The notes under the pieces were generated by a model, which was not told where the DNA came from, did not search any database, and saw nothing but the letters and a program-made list of their open reading frames with translations. Shown here in pieces: positions 49,560-57,145 of a stretch of DNA of 64,000 bases. This stretch comes from Streptomyces bathyalis (GTDB lineage: Bacteria; Actinomycetota; Actinomycetes; Streptomycetales; Streptomycetaceae). Position numbers and translations under genes: made by a program. Numbering within the stretch: position 1 is the first letter of the stretch; the number at the start of each line of letters is the position of its first letter. The stretch is taken from the NCBI RefSeq assembly GCF_015910445.1, contig NZ_CP048882.1, positions 620,001-684,000 on the forward strand, written 5' to 3'.

Positions 49560-49954
49560 CCACTTTGTCAGCAGTCTCGATTCACTGTTTTTATAACCAG
49601 ACAAAATGGGGCCAGTGTGCGAGGGCGGTCCGCGTGTCGGATGGAGGCACCCCGGCAATCAGTCTGCGAGCGTCCCGTCGCCTCCTTCGCGGTTCTGCGA
49701 GAGGGCCGCTGACCTCGGGGCCCGGTATGGCCGTTGCCCGACGCTGTTCGCAGGACCAGCGGCGATCCGTAGCGCCCCAGAAGACAGGCGACTGCCCGGT
49801 GATCCAGCCGCGCGGTGACAGCTACGGCGACAAAGTGACAACTACCTCGACCAATCACAGCGACCTCCCGCTGACTGCCGCGCGGCGGATGTGTCAGACC
49901 CTCCGGACACACTGAAGGCGCTGAGGAACCGAAACGCACGGAGAGCGCCCCCAC
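49560..49954. other. 395-nt intergenic region right of the protease gene
   Basis: Contains the AT-rich protease promoter near 49590-49610 and the plus-oriented repeat pair at 49814-49844. No gene supported. It also holds the promoter of the ATPase gene. Confidence 0.5.
49814..49844 (+). repeat. Two GGTGACANCTA-type repeats, right of the protease gene
   Basis: GGTGACAGCTA (49814-49824) and AGTGACAACTA (49834-49844) with 20-nt spacing, inverted relative to the set at 48009-48097. Confidence 0.6.
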
Positions 49955-51109
49955 ATGATCACCACTCTCGCCGTCGAGAACTACCGCTCGCTGAGCCGCC
50001 TGATCGTGCCGCTGGACCGGCTGAACGTGGTCACGGGCGCGAACGGCACCGGAAAGTCCAGCCTGTACCGGGCCCTGCGGCTGCTTGCCGACGCCGCACG
50101 GGGTGGGGCGGTCGCGGCGCTGGCACGCGAGGGCGGACTGCGATCCACGCTGTGGGCGGGCTCGGAGAATCCGGCGCAGGGCGCGGGCAGGAGCGGACCT
50201 GTGGGACTGCGACTCGGCTTCGCCGGCGACGAGTTCGGCTACGCCGTCGACTTCGGGCACCCGATTCCCGCCGATTCGCTCTTCGACCTCGATCCGGAGA
50301 TCAAGGTCGAATGCACCTGGGCGGGGCCCGTGTTGCGTCCGGCCGCGGTGCTCTCGGAGCGCAAGGGCCCCGCCGTGCGGACGCGAACCGCGGACGGCGA
50401 CTGGCATCGCTCGGCGGGCGAACTGCGCCCGTACGACAGCATGTTGAGCGAGTTCGCCGATCCGCAGCTCGCCCCCGACCTGCTGCGGCTGCGTGAGCAC
50501 ATCAGGTCCTGGCGCTTCTACGACCACGTGCGCACCGACGCGCGGGCGCCCGCACGTTCCGCGCAGATCGGCACGCGCACGCCCGTGCTCGGTCACGACG
50601 GCGCGGATCTGCCCGCCGCCCTGCGGACGATCCACGAGACCGGCGACCGCAAGAGGCTGGAGGAAGCCGTGGACGCGGCCTTCCCGGGCAGCCGGCTGAC
50701 CATCGCGAGCCAGGGCGGACGGTTCGAGCTGGAGCTGCACCAGCCGGGGATGCTGCGCCCCCTCACCGCCGCCGAACTCTCGGACGGCACCTTGCGCTAC
50801 CTGCTGTGGACGGCCGCGCTGCTCACGCCGCGGCCTCCGGCGCTCCTGGTCCTCAACGAACCGGAGGCCAGCCTCCACCCCGAACTGCTGCAGCCGCTCG
50901 CGGAGTTGATCGTCTCAGCCGCTCAGGACACGCAGATCGTGGTGGTCACCCACGCCTCGGAGCTGGCCACGCATCTGGAGCGCGGCTCGGAGCGTCACCG
51001 GCTCGAGCTCAACTCGATAGAGCTGGTCAAGGACGAGTACGGGCAGACCGAGGTGGCCGGACGCGAAGGGCTCCTGGACCAGCCCGCCTGGCACTGGCCC
51101 AAGCGCTGA
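49955..51109 (+). CDS. AAA ATPase of the RecF/OLD-like (AAA_21) family
   Basis: A 384-aa P-loop protein. Walker A is VVTGANGTGKSSLYRA (residues 26-41), the ABC-like signature is AELSDGTLRYLLW, Walker B is LLVLNEPEASLHPELL and the switch His is in VVTHASEL. The arm between A and the signature has no coiled coil, so it is a compact RecF-like ATPase and not an SMC protein. It lacks a TOPRIM nuclease domain, and no partner nuclease lies next to it, so I would not call it a defence system on this evidence. It may act in DNA repair or transport. Confidence 0.87.
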   Translation: MITTLAVENYRSLSRLIVPLDRLNVVTGANGTGKSSLYRALRLLADAARGGAVAALAREGGLRSTLWAGSENPAQGAGRSGPVGLRLGFAGDEFGYAVDFGHPIPADSLFDLDPEIKVECTWAGPVLRPAAVLSERKGPAVRTRTADGDWHRSAGELRPYDSMLSEFADPQLAPDLLRLREHIRSWRFYDHVRTDARAPARSAQIGTRTPVLGHDGADLPAALRTIHETGDRKRLEEAVDAAFPGSRLTIASQGGRFELELHQPGMLRPLTAAELSDGTLRYLLWTAALLTPRPPALLVLNEPEASLHPELLQPLAELIVSAAQDTQIVVVTHASELATHLERGSERHRLELNSIELVKDEYGQTEVAGREGLLDQPAWHWPKR

Positions 51110-51157
51110 GGCTCCGCCTACTGCGGCGCACCCCGTCAGGGCGCGCTCACGGACGGA

Positions 51158-51189
51158 CCAATAGGCATATTGTTCGCTTATTGGCATAT
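51158..51189. promoter_or_regulatory. AT-rich repeat element upstream of the secreted SH3-like gene
   Basis: Inverted repeat CCAATA (51158-51163)/TATTGG (51179-51184) overlaps a direct repeat GGCATAT (51164-51170 and 51183-51189). This AT-rich island in a GC-rich region ends 43 nt before the start codon and is a likely promoter/operator. Confidence 0.5.
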
Positions 51190-51232
51190 ACCGTTCACTC
51201 CCTGTAACCGACTCAGCGGAGGGAAGCGATAT

Positions 51233-51757
51233 ATGAAGACGAAGACGATCGGCATCGGCGTCGCGGTGCTGGCGGCACTGACCTTGGCTGGTGGGAGCAC
51301 GTCGGTCGCCCAGACCAACGACGGCTTCGGCGGCGGCGACGGGCGCAAGGCCGGCCATCACAAGGCGGGCCACGACATCATCGTGAAGGGGAGCCACAAC
51401 CAGATCGTGCTGGGAGACGACAACATCGTCGCCCGGGGAGACATCGAGAAGACCGAGACCGGGCCGGGCGAAGGCGAGGAGGCCGAGGCGCCAGGGAAGC
51501 CGTACGCCACGGTGAACAACCGCGTCGTCACCTTCCTCTCGGAGCGTGAACGTCCGACGACGGCGTCACGGGAGGTTGCAAGGCTCAGTCGCGGCACCCA
51601 GGTCCCGATCGCCTGCTTCGTGCCGGACGGCGACCCCGTCGACGGCAACAGGACCTGGTACCAGGTGCGGGCCGAGCCCCCGTTCGTCTACGGATACATC
51701 AGCGCCCACTTCGCCGACCTCACGGGTGCCGTTCAGGTCTGCCCGCCGACCGACTGA
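51233..51757 (+). CDS. Secreted protein with SH3-like C-terminal domain
   Basis: A 174-aa exported protein with signal peptide MKTKTIGIGVAVLAALTLAG, cleaved near SVA-QT. The mature N-terminus is polar and His/Gly rich (GHHKAGHDIIVKGSHNQIVL, a chaplin-like phrase without Cys pairs). Residues ~95-170 resemble a bacterial SH3 domain (RVVTFLSERERPTTASREVA, then WYQVRAEPPFVYGYISAHF), with one Cys in each half (IACFV, QVCPP) that can form a disulfide. ATG 51233 follows GGAGGGAAG. Wall-binding is likely but not shown. Confidence 0.75.
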   Translation: MKTKTIGIGVAVLAALTLAGGSTSVAQTNDGFGGGDGRKAGHHKAGHDIIVKGSHNQIVLGDDNIVARGDIEKTETGPGEGEEAEAPGKPYATVNNRVVTFLSERERPTTASREVARLSRGTQVPIACFVPDGDPVDGNRTWYQVRAEPPFVYGYISAHFADLTGAVQVCPPTD

Positions 51758-51922
51758 TCTGCCCTCGCCCTGGTGTGTCGCAGGACGGGGCATGAACAGC
51801 CCGCCGGCTGACTTCCCGTGCCGGGCACAGCGGGCTGCCGGCCTGCACCCCTGACACGCTTCGCTCCGACCGACGGGAGGACCGGGTGCTGCCGCTTCCA
51901 TCCGCACCCGTTGGCGTAACGA

Positions 51923-51987
51923 CGAGAGGGCCTCGCCCGGGCCGAGTGTCATCGCCTCACACTCGGAGACCGGGCGGGGCCCTCTCG
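51923..51987. terminator. Large bidirectional terminator
   Basis: Three stacked stems (51923-51932/51978-51987, 51934-51940/51970-51976, 51942-51949/51959-51966) give about 25 bp of pairing around a 9-nt loop, between the convergent SH3-like and nitroreductase genes. Confidence 0.9.
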
Positions 51988-51998
51988 CGCGCGGACTC

Positions 51999-52643
51999 CT
52001 ACCAGCCGTTCTCGTGCAGCACCTCGGACAGCGGCGCGCGAGGGGCGGGCTTGAAGGTGTCACCGGTGTAGTGGGCGGTGGGGATGAGCGCGGCCTGGCG
52101 GACGTTCGCGGGGAGGTTCAGGACGCGGGCGACCTCGTCCTCGTAGCGAAGGTGCAGCGTGGTCCACGCCGTGCCGAGGCCGCGGGAGCGGGCGGCGAGC
52201 ATGTAGCTCCAGGCCGCCGGGAGGACCGACCCCCAGAGGCCCGCCTGGTTGCCCTCGGGCAGTTCCTCGGAGGGGAGTTGGAGGCAGGGGATCACGAGGA
52301 CGGGGACATCGCCCATGCGGTCGGCGAGGTACGCGACGCTGTCGTTCACGCGGGACTGCACCCGCGAGCGTTCCGGGTCGTCGGCGTACAGGCGGCCCGC
52401 CGCGTTCGGTGAGTCGAGATAGGCACGGCAGGACTTCTGGTACAGGGCGCCGATCTCCCTGCGGACCTCCGGGTCGGTGAGGACCAGCCAGTGCCAGCGC
52501 TGAGCGTTGGAGCCGCTGGGCGCCTGCAGGGCCGTCTCGATGCACTCGTGCACCAGGGCCGGGTCCACCGGTCTCGTCAGGTCGAGCCGCTTGCGCACGC
52601 TCCGGGTTGTGGTCAGCAGCTCGTTGGCGGACAGTTCGGGCAC
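51999..52643 (-). CDS. Nitroreductase-family flavoprotein
   Basis: A 214-aa FMN-dependent oxidoreductase: SVRKRLDLTRPVDPALVHEC, APSGSNAQRWHW (FMN phosphate contacts), LAARSRGLGTAWTTLHLRYE and the ending LIPTAHYTGDTFKPAPR. The GTG at 52643 is preferred over an ATG eight codons upstream since GAGGAG lies 6 nt before it. The family reduces nitroaromatics, quinones or enones with NAD(P)H. A palindrome directly upstream suggests control by a local repressor not in the window. Confidence 0.9.
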   Translation of the reverse strand: MPELSANELLTTTRSVRKRLDLTRPVDPALVHECIETALQAPSGSNAQRWHWLVLTDPEVRREIGALYQKSCRAYLDSPNAAGRLYADDPERSRVQSRVNDSVAYLADRMGDVPVLVIPCLQLPSEELPEGNQAGLWGSVLPAAWSYMLAARSRGLGTAWTTLHLRYEDEVARVLNLPANVRQAALIPTAHYTGDTFKPAPRAPLSEVLHENGW

Positions 52644-52680
52644 GGTGGCTCCTCGGGTGCGGGACATGTGGCGAGGTATC

Positions 52681-52698
52681 GGCTAACGCACGTTAACC
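52681..52698 (-). promoter_or_regulatory. Operator-like palindrome before the nitroreductase
   Basis: GGCTAACG-CA-CGTTAACC, 18 bp with 7 of 8 bases of each arm paired, 38 nt upstream of the start. This spacing and sequence type is common for TetR/MarR-like repressors. Confidence 0.5.
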
Positions 52699-52751
52699 GC
52701 ACTGCCGTTGGGGGGTCCAGTGCCCTCTGCGCCGCCGACCATGAGCAGCGC

Positions 52752-53723
52752 CTATGCGTCGGCTGGGGGGTTCAGGACCCGGTCGAGCCAGTCGTTGCGC
52801 GTGCGGCGGGCCGCGGCGGAGACCTTCATCTGCGGGAACAGCGCGTCGAAGCCGTGGAACCCTCCGGCCCACACGTGCAGTTCGGCCTGTCCCCCGGCGG
52901 CCCAGATCCTGGTGGCGTACTCGACGTCCTCGTCGCGGTAGACCTCGGCCGAACCGGCGTCGATGTAGGTCGTCGGCAGGCCGGAGAGGTCGTCGGCCAG
53001 CGCTGGCGAGACGTAGCGCGGCACGTCCTCGTCCCGGACGTCGCCGCCGAGGAGCGACCGCCACGCGAACTCGTTCTTCTCCCGGGTCCAGACGGCGGGT
53101 GTGCCCGAGTACTGGCGGCTGGAGACGGTGTTGTTGCGGTGGTCGAGCATCGGGCCGATGAGCACCTGGGCCGCGATGGCGGGGGTGCCGCGGTCGCGTG
53201 CGGTGAGTGCGACTCCGGCAGCGAGACCGCCGCCCGCGCTGGCACCCGCGACGACGAGGCGGGCAGGGTCGATGCCCAGCTCGTCGGCGTGCTCGGCGAC
53301 CCAGAGCAGACCGCGGTAGCAGTCGTCGAGGGGCACCGATCCGGTGGCTTCCGGCGCCAGCCGGTAGTCGGCGGAGACCACGACGGCGCCGAACAGGTCG
53401 AGCCACTCCAGCGGGATGTCGATCTGCCAGGAACGGTCGCCCATGACCATCCCGCCGCCGTGCAGCCAGTAGACGCACGGCAGCATCGAGGAGCGATCGG
53501 TTCCCGCTGGGCTGAAGACCGACAGGGGGATCTGCGCCCCGTCCGGCGCGGGAACGGTGACCTCGCGCCGGTCGACCTCGCGGCCCTGGAGCAGCTCCTC
53601 GACCGGTGTCGCCGGCTGGCTGCGCAGCTCTTCCAGGATCTGGGGGTCGAGCCGGGAGGTGAAGGGCATTCCGGCGAGCTGCGCGCTGAGTTCGGGATCG
53701 ATGTCGGGGCGTGCCTGCGTCAC
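52752..53723 (-). CDS. Alpha/beta hydrolase of the hormone-sensitive-lipase family
   Basis: A 323-aa esterase-type enzyme (abhydrolase_3). The oxyanion loop is YWLHGGGMVMGD, the nucleophile elbow is VVAGASAGGGLAAG (Ser in GASAG), the acid lies in YIDAGSAEVYRDED, and the His is in WAGGFHGFD. It hydrolyses short acyl esters in the cytoplasm. GTG 53723 follows GAAAGGA. It is the second gene after the ABM-domain gene in a unit that starts beside the AraC regulator. Confidence 0.92.
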   Translation of the reverse strand: MTQARPDIDPELSAQLAGMPFTSRLDPQILEELRSQPATPVEELLQGREVDRREVTVPAPDGAQIPLSVFSPAGTDRSSMLPCVYWLHGGGMVMGDRSWQIDIPLEWLDLFGAVVVSADYRLAPEATGSVPLDDCYRGLLWVAEHADELGIDPARLVVAGASAGGGLAAGVALTARDRGTPAIAAQVLIGPMLDHRNNTVSSRQYSGTPAVWTREKNEFAWRSLLGGDVRDEDVPRYVSPALADDLSGLPTTYIDAGSAEVYRDEDVEYATRIWAAGGQAELHVWAGGFHGFDALFPQMKVSAAARRTRNDWLDRVLNPPADA

Positions 53724-53825
53724 GGCAGGTCCTTTCGGGGGGGGCGTCGGGTGGTCGGGAAGGGCGTTGCCGGACGGCAGCAACGGCGGCGGGACGGTGG
53801 CGTCCGGTGGCGTCCGGTGGCGGCG

Positions 53826-54143
53826 TCAGAAGGTGGCCTTGCCCCCGACCGGCACGTGGTCCGTGTACTCGGCTTCCCCGGCCAGCAGCCCGTCGATCCG
53901 CGACGCGAGGGTCTGTGCGGCCTCGCCGGCGAAGATCCGGTGATGGTCCTCCTCGCTGGTCCACCCCTCCGTGAGGTGTACGGCGTCGGGATTCGACGCC
54001 GAACGGCAGACGAGATAGACGAGGCAGTACTCGCTCGCGGCGGGGCTGCCCTCGTCCAGACCGGACAGCAGCACGTCGACCAGTTGGTCGCCCATGCCGG
54101 GCCTGGCAGTCAGGGTGGCGTTGAATCCGTAGTCGGCGGTCAC
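53826..54143 (-). CDS. Antibiotic biosynthesis monooxygenase (ABM)-domain protein
   Basis: A 105-aa ferredoxin-like-fold protein (TADYGFNATLTARPGMGDQL, YLVCRSASNPDAVHLTEGWT, DHHRIFAGEAAQTLASRIDG). ABM proteins are cofactor-free monooxygenases or quinone-binding enzymes. GTG 54143 is chosen for AGGAG 8 nt upstream. It is the first gene of the minus-strand unit divergent from araC and is 102 nt before the hydrolase. Confidence 0.85.
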   Translation of the reverse strand: MTADYGFNATLTARPGMGDQLVDVLLSGLDEGSPAASEYCLVYLVCRSASNPDAVHLTEGWTSEEDHHRIFAGEAAQTLASRIDGLLAGEAEYTDHVPVGGKATF

Positions 54144-54257
54144 GGCGTATCTCCTGTCGGACGGATTGCACTGAAGATGCCGACCCTGGAGCACTGCGAG
54201 GTCCTGCAGGAATCCGGCAACTCCATGAAACCTCCGTGACCTGTGGAAACACTAGAG

Positions 54258-54285
54258 CGATCATCTCAGGTCCTTGCACGATCCT
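54258..54285 (-). promoter_or_regulatory. Putative AraC site 1
   Basis: On the minus strand AGGATCGTGCAAG, 8 nt, then ATGATCG, in the divergent region between the ABM gene and araC. The same arrangement is present before the SDR gene at 55368-55395. Confidence 0.6.
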
Positions 54286-54331
54286 CCCCCATGCGGGAGG
54301 GGGCGCCTGGCCGGTGTGGTGCAATCGGGGT

Positions 54332-55240
54332 ATGCACCTCGACGAGTTCCGTGCGCTGCTGGAGCGGCACGCGCGGCCCGACTGGACAACTGACGTCGAC
54401 GGCGTCTTCGTCTCGAAGGTCGAACGGCCGAACCCGCCGTCGCCGTCCATGACCGGCACGATCCTGGCCGTCATCGCCCAGGGCACCAAGAGCATCGCGC
54501 TGGGCGAGAGGGTGTATGAGTACGGCGCCGGCCAGTACCTCGTCGCGTCGGTCGACCTGCCCATCACCGGCCACTACACCGAGGCGAGCCCGGAACGCCC
54601 GGCCCTGGGCTTCGGCCTGACGCTGGAACCCTCCGCCGTCGCCGAAGTGCTGCTGCAGGCCGAGGCCGGGGGCATCCCGCGCGCCGGTGGCGGCGCGCTG
54701 CCCGGCATCGCCGTCAGCGACGCACCGGCCCCCTTGCTGGATGCGGTGATCCGGATGCTGCGCCTTCTCGACGAGCCGCGCCGGGACCGGGCGGTGCTCG
54801 CTCCCCTCATCAAGCGGGAGATCCTGTGGCGGCTGATCAGCGGCGAACAGGGCGGCATCGTGCGCCAGCTCGGTCTGGCCGACAGTAGTCTCAGCCACAT
54901 TGCGCGGGCGGTGAAGTGGATCCGCGAGCACTACGCGGAGGCGTTCCGGGTCGAGGACGTGGCGCGGCTGTCGGGCATGAGCGTCTCCGCTTTCTACCGC
55001 AACTTCCAGGCGGTGACGGCGATGAGCCCCATCCAGTTCCAGAAGCAGATCCGCCTGCAGGAAGCCCGGCTGCTGCTGGCCACTCATCCTCACGACGTCA
55101 CGGGCGTCGGCCATCGCGTCGGCTACGACAGCGCTTCGCAGTTCAGCAGGGAGTACCGCCGCCGGTTCGGCGCACCGCCCAGCCAGGACGCCGAACGCCT
55201 GCACCTTCCCGCCGGGACAGCGGCTGCCGGACTGCCCTGA
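54332..55240 (+). CDS. AraC-family regulator with AraC_N (YqhC-like) domain
   Basis: 302 aa. The N-terminal cupin-like AraC_N domain has TDVDGVFVSKVERPNPPSPS, LGERVYEYGAGQYLVASVDL and PALGFGLTLEPS. Two C-terminal HTHs follow (WIREHYAEAFRVEDVARLSG, MSVSAFYRNFQAVTAMSPIQ, then VGHRVGYDSASQFSREYRRR). YqhC-like activators respond to reactive aldehydes or related electrophiles and switch on nearby dehydrogenases. It is divergent from the ABM/hydrolase pair and precedes an SDR gene; the paired 28-bp sites suggest it controls both. Confidence 0.92.
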   Translation: MHLDEFRALLERHARPDWTTDVDGVFVSKVERPNPPSPSMTGTILAVIAQGTKSIALGERVYEYGAGQYLVASVDLPITGHYTEASPERPALGFGLTLEPSAVAEVLLQAEAGGIPRAGGGALPGIAVSDAPAPLLDAVIRMLRLLDEPRRDRAVLAPLIKREILWRLISGEQGGIVRQLGLADSSLSHIARAVKWIREHYAEAFRVEDVARLSGMSVSAFYRNFQAVTAMSPIQFQKQIRLQEARLLLATHPHDVTGVGHRVGYDSASQFSREYRRRFGAPPSQDAERLHLPAGTAAAGLP

Positions 55241-55367
55241 CACAGCACGTTCGGTGCCCGCGCCCCGGAAAACCAGCCGATTTCGTCCGGCCAGGGCCCT
55301 TGCGTGCCCGGTGTGATCAGCGCTCCGCGCGCCTTCCGCCGTTGGCCGCCCTGCTGTTCGCGGGTGC

Positions 55368-55395
55368 AGGATCGTGCAAGTACGAAGGACGATCA
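55368..55395 (+). promoter_or_regulatory. Putative AraC site 2
   Basis: AGGATCGTGCAAG, 8 nt, then ACGATCA, 92 nt before the SDR start. The first 13 bases are identical to site 1 and 5 of the last 7 agree, with equal spacing. Confidence 0.6.
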
Positions 55396-55486
55396 TTCTT
55401 CTGATTCCGCATTTCAGAGTGCTTCGATGGGAAACAGAGATTCCCGTGTGGAGATCGAGTACTCCACTGATGTGCAGGAGGACGTC

Positions 55487-56245
55487 ATGAAGGTCGCCAT
55501 CGTCACCGGCGGAAGCTCGGGCATCGGACGGAGCGCGGCGATGCAGATCGCCGCGCGGGGAAACGGAGTGATCCTCACCTACAGCGCCAACCGGCAAGGG
55601 GGCCTGGACACGGTGGCGGCGATCGAGAAGGAGGGCGGCACGGCGGTGGCACTGCCGCTCGACGTCGGCGACACGAACAGCTTTCCCGCCTTCCACGACG
55701 CCGTGTTCGCCGCGCTGCGCGACACCTGGCAGCGCGAGAACTTCGAATACCTCGTCAACAACGCCGGCTTCGGGCAGATGGCCATGTTCGAGGACACCAC
55801 CGAGGAACTCTTCGACAAGTTCATGCGGGTCCTGCTCAAGGGGCCCTACTTCCTGACGCAGAAGCTGCTGCCGCTGATGGCCGACGGCGGAGCGATCGTG
55901 AACACGACCAGCAATTCCGCGCTCGTGTCCGGTCTGGAGCCCGGATACTCGGCCTACGGAACGATGAAGGGCGGCCTCATCGTGCTGACGCGCTACATGG
56001 CCAAGGAGTTCAGCACGCGGGGCATCCGCGTCAACGGCGTCGCTCCCGGCTCGACCCGTACCCGCATCGCGGACGACGCGTTCGAGCGGTTCCCCGAAGT
56101 GATCCCGGCCCTCGCGGAGAAGACCGCGCTCGGCCGCGTCGGCGAACCCGACGACGTCGGCAAGGTGATCGCCACCCTGCTCTCCGACGAGAGCGGCTGG
56201 GTGACCGCGCAGAACATCGAGGTCTCGGGCGGCTACAACCTCTGA
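55487..56245 (+). CDS. Short-chain dehydrogenase/reductase of the AraC regulon
   Basis: A 252-aa classical SDR. Cofactor motif TGGSSGIG (residues 7-14), then VNNAGFGQMAMFE, the catalytic Ser in NTTSNSALVSG, YGTMKGG with Tyr/Lys, and the C-terminal IEVSGGYNL. ATG 55487 lies 5 nt after AGGAGG. An ordinary reductase by sequence; its regulator context suggests reduction of aldehydes or quinones. It ends before two small hairpins (56294-56316, 56342-56366). Confidence 0.92.
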   Translation: MKVAIVTGGSSGIGRSAAMQIAARGNGVILTYSANRQGGLDTVAAIEKEGGTAVALPLDVGDTNSFPAFHDAVFAALRDTWQRENFEYLVNNAGFGQMAMFEDTTEELFDKFMRVLLKGPYFLTQKLLPLMADGGAIVNTTSNSALVSGLEPGYSAYGTMKGGLIVLTRYMAKEFSTRGIRVNGVAPGSTRTRIADDAFERFPEVIPALAEKTALGRVGEPDDVGKVIATLLSDESGWVTAQNIEVSGGYNL

Positions 56246-56407
56246 GGCACCGGGCGCGACGACACCGGGCCGCACCTGCTGCTCCGCACCGTGACTGCCC
56301 GGCCAGGAGTGGCAGTTGGCGCCCGGCCCCGTGATGGATCTCCGGGCCTCCGGCAAGTGGGCCCGGCGCCTTCCCCGTCCGAAGCCTTGTCCCGCCGGAC
56401 GGTACGT

Positions 56408-56432
56408 GATTCAGTGGCTCATCCACTGAGTC
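56408..56432. promoter_or_regulatory. GntR operator
   Basis: 25-bp inverted repeat, arms GATTCAGTGG and CCACTGAGTC around CTCAT (9 of 10 pairs), 20 nt before the GntR start codon. Position and symmetry fit autoregulation of the three-gene unit. Confidence 0.65.
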
Positions 56433-56452
56433 ACTGAGGAAGGTGCCGGGCC

Positions 56453-57145
56453 GTGGAGACTCTGCCCCGCGAGACGATCGTCGACGTACTGGAGAACAAA
56501 CTCCGCGAGGAGATCCTCACCGGATCCCACCCCGCAGGGAGTTATCTGCCTCCCGAGCGTGAGCTGGCCGACGGCTACGGCGTCACGCGGACCACGCTCA
56601 AGCACGCCTTCGGCCGGCTCGTCCAGTCGGGTCTGCTGGAGACCCGTCACGGAGTCGGCACGCGCGTACGGGACTTCGTACGTCTCGGCGGCGCCGACCT
56701 GCTGCCCATGCTGGTGCGGCACAGCCCCGAGTGGATGGGCGAGATCTTCGAAGTGCGGCGCAGCGTCGGCGCGTTGATCGCCGAACGGGCGGCGATGAAG
56801 GCGACCGCCGAGCAGCGCCAGGAACTGCGGGCGCTGCTGGCCGCCGTCAGGGAGGCCGAGAGCGGCGGCGACGTGCAGCTCGCGGACATCGAGGTGCACC
56901 GCGCGCTCGCCCGCGCCACCGGCAACAGGGTCTACACGCTGCTGACCAACACCCTCTTCAACGCCTACCTGCCGATGCGCCAGCACCTCGTCGGCCCGTT
57001 CCTGGATCCGGACGAGGCGCACGGCCGGCTGGAGCCCGTCGTCTCAGCGGTCGGCGCGGGCGACGCAAAGGCGGCGCATGAGGCGGCGGACGCGTATCTG
57101 GCTTCCACCGAGCGCATCATGCTCGACGGCCTCGGGATCGCCTGA
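56453..57145 (+). CDS. GntR-family regulator, FadR subfamily (FCD domain)
   Basis: 230 aa. The winged helix is at residues 5-75 (LREEILTGSHPAGSYLPPER, then LADGYGVTRTTLKHAFGRLV), and the all-helical FCD domain contains the metal/ligand His residues in ADIEVHRALARATGN and LPMRQHLVG. GTG 56453 is preceded by GGAAGG. The stop shares one base with the next ATG. FadR-type regulators bind carboxylates or acyl-CoA; here control of the downstream alcohol/sterol-type oxidase operon is likely. Confidence 0.93.
   Translation: METLPRETIVDVLENKLREEILTGSHPAGSYLPPERELADGYGVTRTTLKHAFGRLVQSGLLETRHGVGTRVRDFVRLGGADLLPMLVRHSPEWMGEIFEVRRSVGALIAERAAMKATAEQRQELRALLAAVREAESGGDVQLADIEVHRALARATGNRVYTLLTNTLFNAYLPMRQHLVGPFLDPDEAHGRLEPVVSAVGAGDAKAAHEAADAYLASTERIMLDGLGIA

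Noticed and set aside
49955..51109. RecF/OLD-like ATPase as part of a phage-defence system
   Set aside because: No TOPRIM, nuclease or toxin partner is adjacent, and the protein itself has only the ATPase part; calling it defence would be guessing.
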